NCBI GenBank assembly: GCA_020831625.1
Contig: JAFIGD010000028.1
Location: 1 to 64,000 of the forward strand
Direction of reading: 5' to 3'
Origin: Verrucomicrobiota bacterium
GTDB taxonomy: Bacteria > Verrucomicrobiota > Kiritimatiellia > SS1-B-03-39 > UBA6053
Length of the DNA stretch: 64,000 bases
In this document: one piece after another, positions 1 through 6,952 of the stretch
Layout of the letters: each line of letters starts with the position of its first letter
Numbering within the stretch: the stretch's first letter is position 1
Program-made: the position numbers and the translations under genes
The notes under the pieces: model-generated
What the model was told of the DNA's origin: nothing
Seen by the model: only the letters and a program-made list of their open reading frames with translations
Databases searched by the model: none

Positions 1-378
1 AGGGGGTGTTTGGGGGTCAAGAGGCTCAAGCAGAACTGCCCACAGCTTGAGTGTCTCAATTCCCTGTCGGGAAAGGGGGTGTTTGGGGGATGGGCGTTGC
101 GGTTATATTTGCGGGGGATGCGGAGCGTCTCAATTCCCTGTCGGGAAAGGGGGTGTTTGGGGGGTGTGGGCAAACTGGAATAACGAAATTGCGCAAGATG
201 TCTCAATTCCCTGTCGGGAAAGGGGGTGTTTGGGGGAACAAAAGGAAAAGACAATGAACGATGAAACCGTGTCTCAATTCCCTGTCGGGAAAGGGGGTGT
301 TTGGGGGACGAAATGAATATCAGATGTAACGACTACAGAATGTCTCAATTCCCTGTCGGGAAAGGGGGTGTTTGGGGG
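1..378 (-). CRISPR. CRISPR array (leader-proximal end, partial)
   Basis: Five complete 37-bp direct repeats lie at 53-89, 127-163, 200-236, 271-307 and 342-378, with a repeat fragment at 1-16. They separate spacers of 36, 37, 36, 34 and 34 bp. All five full copies are identical. On the minus strand the repeat ends in ATTGAGAC, which resembles the ATTGAAAC/G 3' end that becomes the crRNA 5' handle in type III systems. It also contains a TTCCC-GACA-GGGAA hairpin. Together with cas2 ending on the right, this indicates leftward transcription with the leader on the right. The array continues beyond the left edge. The strand is inferred; the repeats are certain. Confidence 0.97.
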
Positions 379-509
379 AGTATGTTGTAAATAGCACGAT
401 CAATGCAAGTCAGAAAGAGGGGTTTAGACAAATGGAAAAATAGGGTGCGTTCTGTTGCAAGAATGCTAGAGGGTTATGATTCATAAGATGTTCCTTTGAA
501 TGTTTTTAT
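379..509 (-). promoter_or_regulatory. CRISPR leader region
   Basis: This non-coding, comparatively AT-rich stretch lies between the last repeat and the cas2 terminator, where the leader and crRNA promoter should be. On the minus strand a TTGCAT (-35-like) and a CATACT (-10-like) are separated by 18 bp, the latter touching the first repeat. That match is weak, so the exact promoter is uncertain. No ORF of interest is present. Confidence 0.6.
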
Positions 510-556
510 GAAAATGACAAACCTGCGGCTGTTTGGTGTTGTTCGGAGGTTTGTCA
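510..556 (-). terminator. Rho-independent terminator of cas1-cas2
   Basis: Perfect 10-bp inverted arms (TGACAAACCT at 515-524, AGGTTTGTCA at 547-556) are followed on the minus strand by TTTT. The right arm includes the cas2 stop codon. The terminator separates cas1-cas2 transcription from the array, so the array probably uses its own promoter. Confidence 0.75.
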
Positions 557-829
557 GATGACGTAACAAATGACTTTTTCGGGGCGCACGCCCACGCCTT
601 TGGTTTTGACGCGTTGCAGACAGCTTTTGCAGATGACGTAGGCCACGAGAAAGTCTTCGTTCGGCTCCATTTCCGAACCCAGTTCGGCCCAGAAGGTTTT
701 AAAGCTTTCGGGTTCGAGTTCGGCTTCGAACACACTTTTTTGGACGCGCAGTCCGTAATCTTCGCAGACTTTGGCGATGTGGCGGAGGCGTTTGACATCG
801 CAGACATCATAGGCCACGAGGTAGGTCAT
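554..829 (-). CDS. cas2: CRISPR-associated endoribonuclease/integrase subunit Cas2
   Basis: A 91-residue protein beginning MTYLVAYDVCD. It has the Cas2 ferredoxin-fold opening beta strand and its conserved Asp (D8), followed by 'LRVQKSVFEAEL', typical of Cas2 (RVQxSVFE). Cas2 dimers bridge two Cas1 dimers during spacer integration. I chose the start at 829 because GGGAGG lies about 10 nt upstream and the family normally begins directly with this beta strand. The same frame stays open upstream to 928, but that extension is not Cas2-like. cas1 ends 67 nt upstream, so the two genes form one transcription unit ended by the hairpin overlapping the stop codon. Confidence 0.95.
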   Translation of the reverse strand: MTYLVAYDVCDVKRLRHIAKVCEDYGLRVQKSVFEAELEPESFKTFWAELGSEMEPNEDFLVAYVICKSCLQRVKTKGVGVRPEKVICYVI

Positions 830-896
830 ATCGCGGTTCCCTCCCCGTTCTCTGGGGCCAGGAATGACGGTTTGTCCCAGTTCGTAGACCTGGTGC

Positions 897-1916
897 TCAG
901 GGCATGAGGTAAGGGTGGAGTTTTCCATTGCATCGTATGGCTTTGATCAGGTCCTGCACGGTATCGCGGAAGAGGCCGCGGATGGTGGTGTGGGTTTGGG
1001 ACTGCCGGGTTTTGAACCAGCGTTCCATGCGTTGTTCGTATTGCCGGAAGTAGCGTCCGATGCTGTCGTCTTTGATGCGGGTGCCGCCGGAGTCGGAGTC
1101 AATTTCGAAGTCATCCGGGGAAAAGATGCCGAGTCCGAGGAGCCGGAGGACGAGCATATCGGCGACGGGGGCGCGGAAGGGTTCAACGAGGTCGAGGGCC
1201 AAAGTGGGGCGGCCCTGGGCGGGTTGGTGCAGAATTCCAAGTCCGGGTTCGAGACCGGCGGCGAGAATGGCTCCACGGATTTCCTGGGTGAGCATGGAGT
1301 AGGTCAGGGACAGCAGCGCGTTGACGGGGTCGGTGGGCGGGCGTCGGTTCCGGACCTGAAAGCGGAAGGGTTCGGGGATGAGGGCGTGAAAACCGCGAAA
1401 GTATGCTGCGGCTCCGAGTCCTTCGCATCCGCGGACTTCGTCGAGGGTGTCGGCTTTGAGGGTTTGCAGGCTCATGCGGTGGAGAATGGAAACCGCTTTT
1501 TTGAGGTCGTTGTTTTCCGGGGGATCTTTTTTGGACGCGGAGACTTTTTGAAGGACGCGGCGTCCGTTGCGCAATTTCGCATGGACAAGCAGTTTGGCGT
1601 TATCGAGACACCAGTCCGCTTGTTGGAGGGTATCGAACTGGCGTATTTTCAGGTGGGTGTCGGTTTCGTGATAGGGCATAAAACCGCCCTCGTATTTTCC
1701 GGTGCGTTTGAGGAAGTAGACCGGGATTTGGCGGGAAAGCCATTTGCGGATCAGCGGGGAGCCCACGCGGGTGGCGCCCATGAGGACGACGCGGTCGATT
1801 TCGAAAAGCGGGATGCGCCGGAGGTGTTTTTCGGTATCATTCGGATGGCGGATGACGATGTGCCGCTGTTCGAGGCGAACATCGGCGTCGGGCGAAGTGA
1901 TGTACAGGGTGGGCAT
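897..1916 (-). CDS. cas1: CRISPR-associated integrase Cas1
   Basis: A 339-residue Cas1 integrase that inserts new spacers at the leader end of the array. The N-terminal beta domain (about 1-85) includes 'FEIDRVVLMG'. The helical catalytic domain carries the metal-binding set: E165 in 'VRGCEGLGAAAYF', H230 in 'GLGILHQPAQGRPTLALDL', and D242/E245 after it. The length matches the family. The ATG at 1916 has no obvious Shine-Dalgarno sequence. The gene starts about 40 nt downstream of the palindrome at 1956-1975 and is followed by cas2. It is not translationally coupled to the Csx3-like gene upstream (gap 83 nt), so it probably has its own promoter. Confidence 0.97.
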   Translation of the reverse strand: MPTLYITSPDADVRLEQRHIVIRHPNDTEKHLRRIPLFEIDRVVLMGATRVGSPLIRKWLSRQIPVYFLKRTGKYEGGFMPYHETDTHLKIRQFDTLQQADWCLDNAKLLVHAKLRNGRRVLQKVSASKKDPPENNDLKKAVSILHRMSLQTLKADTLDEVRGCEGLGAAAYFRGFHALIPEPFRFQVRNRRPPTDPVNALLSLTYSMLTQEIRGAILAAGLEPGLGILHQPAQGRPTLALDLVEPFRAPVADMLVLRLLGLGIFSPDDFEIDSDSGGTRIKDDSIGRYFRQYEQRMERWFKTRQSQTHTTIRGLFRDTVQDLIKAIRCNGKLHPYLMP

Positions 1917-1955
1917 GGGTCCACACTACACCGTAGCGAGGAGAAGGGACGAGGG

Positions 1956-1975
1956 AATTGACGTCAATTGACGTC
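1956..1975. promoter_or_regulatory. Palindromic operator candidate upstream of cas1
   Basis: A perfect 16-bp palindrome (GACGTCAATTGACGTC, 1960-1975) made of overlapping TTGACGTCAA units lies 40-60 bp upstream of the cas1 start and 25-44 bp beyond the Csx3-like stop. The same element occurs at 10838-10857 upstream of cas10. I noticed no other copy in the window. Recurrence at two cas promoters suggests a shared regulator. Its identity is unknown. Confidence 0.65.
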
Positions 1976-1999
1976 CTGCAAAATTATGAGCCACCGGTT

Positions 2000-2242
2000 T
2001 TAATCCGGCGAATGATCGAAAATAAGGACGGACCCGGTGACCGGGGACTCGTAATGGAGCGTGCGGGCAATTCCATGAAGGGTGTGGGCGAGGCGGAGGT
2101 AGAGCCAGACCGGCGCTGGGCCTGTGAGGGTGACCCGACTGCCGGGAGGGACTTGCTTAAGAACGGCGGATTCATAGTCAGGGAGGTTCACCAGTTTGGC
2201 GGTTTTTGTTGAAGCGTAGAGTTTCGAAAGGTCAATGATCAC
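2000..2242 (-). CDS. Small Csx3-like protein (putative cA4 ring nuclease, Crn3 type)
   Basis: An 80-residue protein containing 'VTLTGPAPVWLYLRLAHTLHG', which closely follows the Csx3 signature (SGRGPIWLY..L.H..H). Possible metal/catalytic ligands are H53, H56, D76 and H77. Csx3 proteins cleave cyclic tetra-adenylate and so switch off type III signalling; they are usually about 100 residues, so this is a compact version. It starts with GTG, overlapping the Card1 stop in a GTGA coupling, so effector and putative off-switch would be made together. The family assignment rests on motif recall only; structure prediction would settle it. Ring-nuclease activity is inferred. Confidence 0.7.
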   Translation of the reverse strand: MIIDLSKLYASTKTAKLVNLPDYESAVLKQVPPGSRVTLTGPAPVWLYLRLAHTLHGIARTLHYESPVTGSVLIFDHSPD

Positions 2243-3276
2243 GTGCGGGGCTCCAGGATTTCGGCCAAGCCCTCCACCAAGGAATGCCGATCAACATATT
2301 GAATGCCATAATCCCGTGCGAAGAGTTGCTGCCCGACAGTGAATCGGGCTTTGCGAACACAGATGATTTTCGCATCCAAACCGCCGAGGGCGCGGGCGCC
2401 GCTGACATCCTCCATAAGGGCTTTGTAGCCGGTGTCGCGGTATTTACCGCCTTCGGCGCGGTCTTTGCAGTCGACCAGCCAGAGCCGGCCCTGATGGAGA
2501 AAGAGCAGATCGACTTCCTGGAAGCTTTCGCTGTTGCGCTGGTCGTCGGTTTCGGAGGCCTTGAGGCGGAGGCTGCGGCTGACCATGGGGATGCCGAGTT
2601 TGAGCAGGGCGGCGGCGCATTGCATTTCGAGAAGATCTCCGGTTTTGGCTTCCTCGTCCGCATCGCCGAGAATGTTCAGCCACTCGAGGCAGTCGTTTCC
2701 GCCCGCAATGGCTTTGGCGAGTTCTTTCCGGCCTTTGCGTTGGCCGGTGTCGCTAAGCAGGATCAGTTCGCCGGGGCGTTCGATTTCGCCCTCGCTGAGT
2801 TGACAGCGAACGGTTTCGGTGGGATCCAGAGCGGAAAGCGTTGAGACATCCGCGTCCATGTTCCGGGACTGAATCCCGGACGGTGTGAAATCCAGTTGGA
2901 CAAATCCCAGTTCCCGTTCACGGTACAGAACCGGAATCCTGCGGCGTTGGGCCCAGTCAAAGGCAGCAAAGCCCATGAGTTTGTTGCCGCCGGTAAGATG
3001 CAGGAGATCGGGAGGATGGGGAAGTGATTCCAGTGAGGCCTGAATGGCGGAAACATCATGGTCCGAAATTTCCACACAGTCCACTTGGCCCGGTGCCCAG
3101 TCCAGATTGAGATCGTTGCGCCAGCGGGTGAGCTGGTTTTGCAGTCGCGAGGCCGGCCCCAGGCCATGCTTGGGGTTTGAGGAATGCAGCAACACCAGGC
3201 GTTCGGGTTTCACCAGGGGCAAAGCGTGGAGTTGAGGCCAGATTTGCTGGCTGACGAGGGTTGCGAGAGTTTTCAT
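2239..3276 (-). CDS. Card1/Can2-like CARF-PD-(D/E)XK nuclease
   Basis: A 345-residue protein with an N-terminal CARF domain (about 1-140, containing the ligand-loop-like T95-G-G-N-K 'LHLTGGNKLMGFAAF') and a C-terminal PD-(D/E)XK nuclease domain. Visible nuclease residues are E217, D256 ('EVDLLFL') and D269-C-K271 ('LWLVDCKDR'). This is the architecture of Card1/Can2 (DUF1887) effectors, dimers activated by cyclic tetra-adenylate to cut nucleic acids non-specifically; Card1 is about 375 residues. I prefer the ATG at 3276: it overlaps the stop of the RHH gene (ATGA) and has GAGG upstream. A start at 3300 would lie inside that gene. The downstream partner is the Csx3-like gene. Confidence 0.85.
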   Translation of the reverse strand: MKTLATLVSQQIWPQLHALPLVKPERLVLLHSSNPKHGLGPASRLQNQLTRWRNDLNLDWAPGQVDCVEISDHDVSAIQASLESLPHPPDLLHLTGGNKLMGFAAFDWAQRRRIPVLYRERELGFVQLDFTPSGIQSRNMDADVSTLSALDPTETVRCQLSEGEIERPGELILLSDTGQRKGRKELAKAIAGGNDCLEWLNILGDADEEAKTGDLLEMQCAAALLKLGIPMVSRSLRLKASETDDQRNSESFQEVDLLFLHQGRLWLVDCKDRAEGGKYRDTGYKALMEDVSGARALGGLDAKIICVRKARFTVGQQLFARDYGIQYVDRHSLVEGLAEILEPRT

Positions 3277-3554
3277 AGGCTTGCCTCTTGATTTCGCCAT
3301 TCCCGCCGATCCCGGCGTATATCCTCCAAATGGGCCTCCACCTTATCACGGTCTAATCCGCTCCGGTTCTCATGCAGGTATTTCAAAACGTCTGGAGGGT
3401 TGGTTTCCTTTAACCGGAGAGAGGATTCGGCCAATTCCACCAAGCGGCGCACTACGACTGACTCTGAAACATTCCAATCAAGGGAAAGACGCTCCAAACG
3501 CTGTGCGGTGGTTTTATCCAACGTGATTGTGGATTTATATTTTTTTTGGGCCAT
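3273..3554 (-). CDS. Ribbon-helix-helix (CopG/Arc-type) regulator in CRISPR ancillary cassette
   Basis: A protein of about 93 residues with an N-terminal RHH fold: a beta strand 'YKSTITLD' (residues 6-13) followed by 'AQRLERLSLDWNVSESVVVRRLVELA'. The C-terminal half is charged and helical ('VEAHLEDIRRDRREWR'). RHH proteins bind DNA as dimers and commonly autoregulate small operons, including toxin-antitoxin pairs. The gene is first in a coupled RHH-Card1-Csx3 cassette. The upstream spacer carries a long inverted repeat that could be its operator. The start is uncertain: ATGs at 3554 and 3566 and a TTG at 3590 are all in frame, none with a good ribosome binding site. I use 3554. Confidence 0.7.
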   Translation of the reverse strand: MAQKKYKSTITLDKTTAQRLERLSLDWNVSESVVVRRLVELAESSLRLKETNPPDVLKYLHENRSGLDRDKVEAHLEDIRRDRREWRNQEASL

Positions 3555-3632
3555 ATGAAATACCATGTCATTAAACGTAAACCGCTGCAATGGTTGTTTT
3601 ATCTAAAATGCGCAAGGCTTCATTCTGAACTG

Positions 3633-3668
3633 GGCGTAAATTATACTCTGTTCTGTATATTTTACGCC
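3633..3668. promoter_or_regulatory. Inverted repeat upstream of the RHH-Card1-Csx3 cassette
   Basis: Arms GGCGTAAATTATA (3633-3645) and TATATTTTACGCC (3656-3668) are inverted with one mismatch over 13 bp and a 10-nt centre. Extra half-sites occur at 3576-3581 (CGTAAA) and 3692-3697 (TTTACG). The surrounding 190 bp (3555-3746) are markedly AT-rich compared with the neighbouring genes and contain no gene. This is a plausible operator/promoter for the RHH regulator. Confidence 0.6.
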
Positions 3669-3746
3669 AAAATGCGGCCGTTGCTTTATAATTTACGTTG
3701 CTATGGTTTTAAAAAGGATAATGGTCTGAATTCTGGATAATGGGCG

Positions 3747-4508
3747 TCAAAACACAGATTCCCACGCTAAATTGCAGAGCGGCTTTGCAGGACCACTACC
3801 GCGAGGAGCTTCGAGGGCCGCCAATGCATCTTCCCACATTCTTTTTTGCGGCGCAAAAATGAGAAGATGGGGTACCCCACCCAACTCCAGTGCTTTGAAT
3901 TTGATGGGGGAGTCTTTGCGGGGAGAAATGCCGCCCAGCAGATGATCCACCCCTTTAACCGTATCGGAGGCGATGGAACGTCCCCGGTCGAACGACTCGA
4001 CCGGAGCGACCCGGATATCCCATGCAGGGGGCAGATTGAGCCCGGCAAGGGTTTCACGCAGGGCGGTCGCGGAATCGGGGGCTCCGTCTCGAAACCACAC
4101 CGAACCCGCCGCGCGGTTTCCCCGGGCACCCAAAGTGCCCAGCAACACCCAAATCCGAACCGCCCGATCCACATCGGCGAAGGTTTCGTCCTGACAGCGG
4201 CAAATCAGATCAACGTCCTGCGGGGTCAATGCGGGGCGTGGAACGCCCTGGTTTTTGTGTGGAAGCATGGAAACCTTTTGTTGAGACCGGGGCTGTTCAC
4301 AAGTGCGAAAGGTCACTGAGGAACGATTCGCTCTTCCGGACACGCCACCAAAAAGGATTTGTTCCATTCCATTCGGGGTGGCTTCCCGGTACCACCAACG
4401 GATTTTCCCCCGGATCGATGGCACACGCAGTTCCGCGAACGTGATTGGGTCGGCCCCGCCGTTAAAACAGGGTGTGAGCAATTGCAGGGCATAGGTTTCG
4501 TTTCTCAT
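3747..4508 (-). CDS. cmr1: Type III-B RAMP protein Cmr1
   Basis: A 253-residue RAMP-family protein. The N-terminus 'YALQLLTPCFNGGADPITFAELRVPSIRGKIRWW' has the Cmr1 pattern (TP..GG......R.PS.RG.LRWW), including the glycine-rich SIRGK segment. Cmr1 sits near the 3' end of the crRNA in the Cmr effector complex. Many Cmr1 proteins exceed 300 residues, so this is a short form. The start overlaps the cmr6 stop (ATGA). It is the last gene of the cmr run; 190 bp of AT-rich non-coding DNA follow before the RHH cassette. I see no clear terminator there. Confidence 0.88.
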   Translation of the reverse strand: MRNETYALQLLTPCFNGGADPITFAELRVPSIRGKIRWWYREATPNGMEQILFGGVSGRANRSSVTFRTCEQPRSQQKVSMLPHKNQGVPRPALTPQDVDLICRCQDETFADVDRAVRIWVLLGTLGARGNRAAGSVWFRDGAPDSATALRETLAGLNLPPAWDIRVAPVESFDRGRSIASDTVKGVDHLLGGISPRKDSPIKFKALELGGVPHLLIFAPQKRMWEDALAALEAPRGSGPAKPLCNLAWESVF

Positions 4509-5644
4509 GACAGCTCCACTTTGTGTTTCGCGGCGAGCTGGGTCAGCACATCCACCACTGTTTGGTCTTTGGGATCTTTTTTTGCGCGTTTTTTCTTACC
4601 CTTCCACCAGTCTTTTTTCTCCCGGGAAGCCACCACCAGCAGGAAAGCCTTTTGTTTGTCTGTCTCGAAGTTTCCGACCTCTTTTGCTGCATGGGCAAAG
4701 GGCTCTGGGCCCATGGCCAGAAAGTCTTCTTTGAATTGATCCACAGGGGAAAGGGCTGCAAGACGTTCCGCCTCCGCGCGTTCTTTTTCAAGACGATCCT
4801 GTTCCGCTTGGGACTCCTGATCTTTGCGTTCGGCAATCTCGATATTTTCAACAAACCAGCCATAGCCCGCCGAGGTCTTCGCTCCAATCCCGTCTTCGGT
4901 CAGAGCCTCCCGCAGCCAGGATTGCGCCAGGGTCCAGAGTTGCTCCCGCTTTTCCAGTGAAAAAGCAGCCAGCCGCCGCCCCGGCAACAGGGCGAAAACG
5001 AAGGTTGCCCCTGCGGCAACAGCGGGGAATACATTGGGCACCGGGTTTCGTCCTGTGTGCGGGGTAAGGATTTCCTCCTCCAGTCTTGCGTTATCAAGCG
5101 GATGCGCATCCAGAAAGACAATCGAACCCGCCAAATGGGATTCATCCTTGAAATTCGGGTTCTGATCCATGAGAAACGCATCGAGAGATTTGTCCCCGGT
5201 GGGGTATCCGAACACTTCGGCCACAGAAAGGGCCAGGGCCGCTTTTAAAGTGGGGTCGGTTTCCTCCTTCCACATTCGCCAGGCGGCATGACGAGCCACA
5301 CCTTTGACCGCTGAACCGGGAAGGTACGGCTGACTGGTCAGGGGATGTAGATTCAGATTGCCATTTTCAATCACACCTCCGGCCATGTTGATCATGAGGC
5401 GTGATTTAAGCGTCATGTAAAGGACATGTGACTCAGGATGAGCAATCCAAACCGGAACGGATTTCGGAGTCAGTGGAACCGCTTTGCAAACAGCTTTCAC
5501 GGCTCGAGTCCTGGGAGGAACTTCTTTGTACCCTTTCGCTTTGCCCACTTGCGCGTATTTCGACAGCAACAGACTCGGGGTAAGCGTTGGCGAGTTTTTG
5601 ATGAAATCCAGCACCTGGGCCTGGACGAAATTGGGACCACTCAT
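4505..5644 (-). CDS. cmr6: Type III-B RAMP protein Cmr6 with C-terminal extension
   Basis: A 379-residue protein. The central RAMP domain contains 'LPGSAVKGVARHAAW' (the glycine-rich loop of Cmr6) and 'GIGAKTSAGYGWF' (the G-rich RAMP signature). Cmr6 caps the backbone next to Cmr1. I chose the start at 5644 because AAGGAG lies 6 nt upstream; the frame is open to 5668, inside cmr5. After about residue 275 an extension of some 100 residues follows: first a charged coiled-coil-like segment (QDRLEKERAEAERLAAL), then a lysine-rich tract (WWKGKKKRAKKDPKD). This exceeds the usual Cmr6 length of 250-300 residues. Confidence 0.88.
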   Translation of the reverse strand: MSGPNFVQAQVLDFIKNSPTLTPSLLLSKYAQVGKAKGYKEVPPRTRAVKAVCKAVPLTPKSVPVWIAHPESHVLYMTLKSRLMINMAGGVIENGNLNLHPLTSQPYLPGSAVKGVARHAAWRMWKEETDPTLKAALALSVAEVFGYPTGDKSLDAFLMDQNPNFKDESHLAGSIVFLDAHPLDNARLEEEILTPHTGRNPVPNVFPAVAAGATFVFALLPGRRLAAFSLEKREQLWTLAQSWLREALTEDGIGAKTSAGYGWFVENIEIAERKDQESQAEQDRLEKERAEAERLAALSPVDQFKEDFLAMGPEPFAHAAKEVGNFETDKQKAFLLVVASREKKDWWKGKKKRAKKDPKDQTVVDVLTQLAAKHKVELS

Positions 5645-5654
5645 AGACAACTCC

Positions 5655-6029
5655 TTATTTTTTCGCAAAACGCCGGAAATAATTCAGATACGCCAAGGTT
5701 TCCCCGGTCACAACACGGAGAAGCATTGAATCCGCCTGTGTCAGATGGTCTAACGCCGATTCCAACCCCGTGGGAATTTCTTTCCACCGTTCATGCAGGT
5801 GTGGCAGAATGGCTTTTTCGAATATATCCTTTCTGCCTTGGTATTCTTCTTTATTCCCTTTGCTTGCCTGATCGATGGCAAAAGCGGCGGACCCCAACAA
5901 ACCGTTGGTGCGGATTTCCATGGGGATCTTTTTTGCGATTTCCCCGCCGCCTTTTCCTGCGAAGTGCTGACTTGCGGCGGCACGGAGGGCGTTCCCTGCT
6001 CTGAGTTGATCGAGATTTTGCACACTCAT
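5655..6029 (-). CDS. cmr5: Type III-B small subunit Cmr5
   Basis: A 124-residue, largely helical protein in the position and size of Cmr5, the small subunit that forms the inner helical filament along the crRNA-target duplex. The segment 'EIRTNGLLGSAAFAIDQASKG' matches the family pattern (ping..GL...laf). The sequence carries several basic residues. The start overlaps the cmr4 stop (ATGA), and cmr6 begins 10 nt after its stop. Identity rests mostly on context and size, because the small subunits diverge quickly. Confidence 0.85.
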   Translation of the reverse strand: MSVQNLDQLRAGNALRAAASQHFAGKGGGEIAKKIPMEIRTNGLLGSAAFAIDQASKGNKEEYQGRKDIFEKAILPHLHERWKEIPTGLESALDHLTQADSMLLRVVTGETLAYLNYFRRFAKK

Positions 6030-6898
6030 GCCGCACCTCCAACCGAATGCAGATGGAGGGTGGTTTGGCCGAGGCCGATAGTTTCATCTCCGCCAAGCTG
6101 GATGAGATTCGCCTGATCCTTGATTTTGGAGGCCAGGGTCGCCACGGCTTCGGCTTGTTCAGCGCGGCGGGTTCCGAGGGTTCCGGTGAGCAGGCATTCG
6201 CTGGGGAGTTGTTCCTGGTTGAACAACGCGCCCTGGGCGACGGTACCGCTTTCGTCGTCGATGCGCACGCGGGTGACGACCTCGCAGGTGTGCTCGACGT
6301 AGTACTGGAACATTTCGTCGGAGACGATGGCGAGGTGTTTTCCGAGGTCGCCCCAGAGCGGGTCGCCGGGGACGAGATCGCTGAGCATGGCAAGAACACC
6401 CGCCGGAGGTTCCGCTTGCACCTCGTGGAGGTATTCCTCCAGGACCATTTGTTGGTTGTGAACCAGGGTTTTTACGGCCAGAGCCATCATGTCCTGCAAT
6501 TCCGGTAAATCGAGGGGCGGCAACCCGCGGTCACGGGCCAGGCGCTGCAGACTGAGGGGGCAGGTGACCCAGGCGAAGGCGCCCTTGGCGGCGCGCACGG
6601 GAAAGGCGGTGACTCTGCACTCACCAACAACCAGGGAGCCGGCGTACATGTCGTCATCGCGGTCGCTCCCAAAGAGCCGGTCGAGGTCCGAGCTTTTGAC
6701 TCGCTTGCGGTCCCTGCCGCTGCCTTCGAGTCCGTCGCGGAAAAGATCGGCGAGTACGCCTTTGAGAGAACTGCCGGGTACGATGGGGATGCGGGTGTGG
6801 CGTTCGCGCTGGATGGGGGCGTCAATGGCGCCCACGCTGTTACCCGCGCCGAGATGCATGGGGCTGCGGGTGAAAAGACTGATGAGGTGTTGGTTCAT
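6026..6898 (-). CDS. cmr4: Type III-B backbone RAMP protein Cmr4
   Basis: A 290-residue Cmr4 (Cas7 family), the repeated backbone subunit that cleaves target RNA at 6-nt intervals. The N-terminus 'LISLFTRSPMHLGAGNSVGAIDAPIQRERHTRIPIVPGSSLKG' is diagnostic: HLGAG, then D at about 26, the position of the catalytic aspartate in Cmr4, then IPGSSLKG. The length is normal. The start at 6898 lacks a Shine-Dalgarno sequence; the 54 nt upstream are a CU-rich repetitive spacer rather than the tight coupling seen between other cmr genes. Confidence 0.95.
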   Translation of the reverse strand: MNQHLISLFTRSPMHLGAGNSVGAIDAPIQRERHTRIPIVPGSSLKGVLADLFRDGLEGSGRDRKRVKSSDLDRLFGSDRDDDMYAGSLVVGECRVTAFPVRAAKGAFAWVTCPLSLQRLARDRGLPPLDLPELQDMMALAVKTLVHNQQMVLEEYLHEVQAEPPAGVLAMLSDLVPGDPLWGDLGKHLAIVSDEMFQYYVEHTCEVVTRVRIDDESGTVAQGALFNQEQLPSECLLTGTLGTRRAEQAEAVATLASKIKDQANLIQLGGDETIGLGQTTLHLHSVGGAA

Positions 6899-6952
6899 AG
6901 TGAGGTCCGAGGTTGGAGGGTAGAGGTCAGGGTTGAGGGTAGAGGTGAGAGG
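6899..6952 (-). repeat. Pyrimidine-rich repetitive spacer between cmr3 and cmr4
   Basis: On the plus strand this 54-bp gap is a degenerate tandem of GAGGTTAGAG/GAGGGTAGAG-like units. The cmr mRNA therefore carries CU-rich repeats just before the cmr4 start, where a purine-rich ribosome binding site would be expected. It is the only sizeable gap in the cas10-cmr1 run. Confidence 0.6.

Noticed and set aside
47-316. Open frames through the CRISPR array giving repeated SQFPVGKGGVWG
   Set aside because: They arise from the direct repeats; there is no ribosome binding site, and the region is a typical array.
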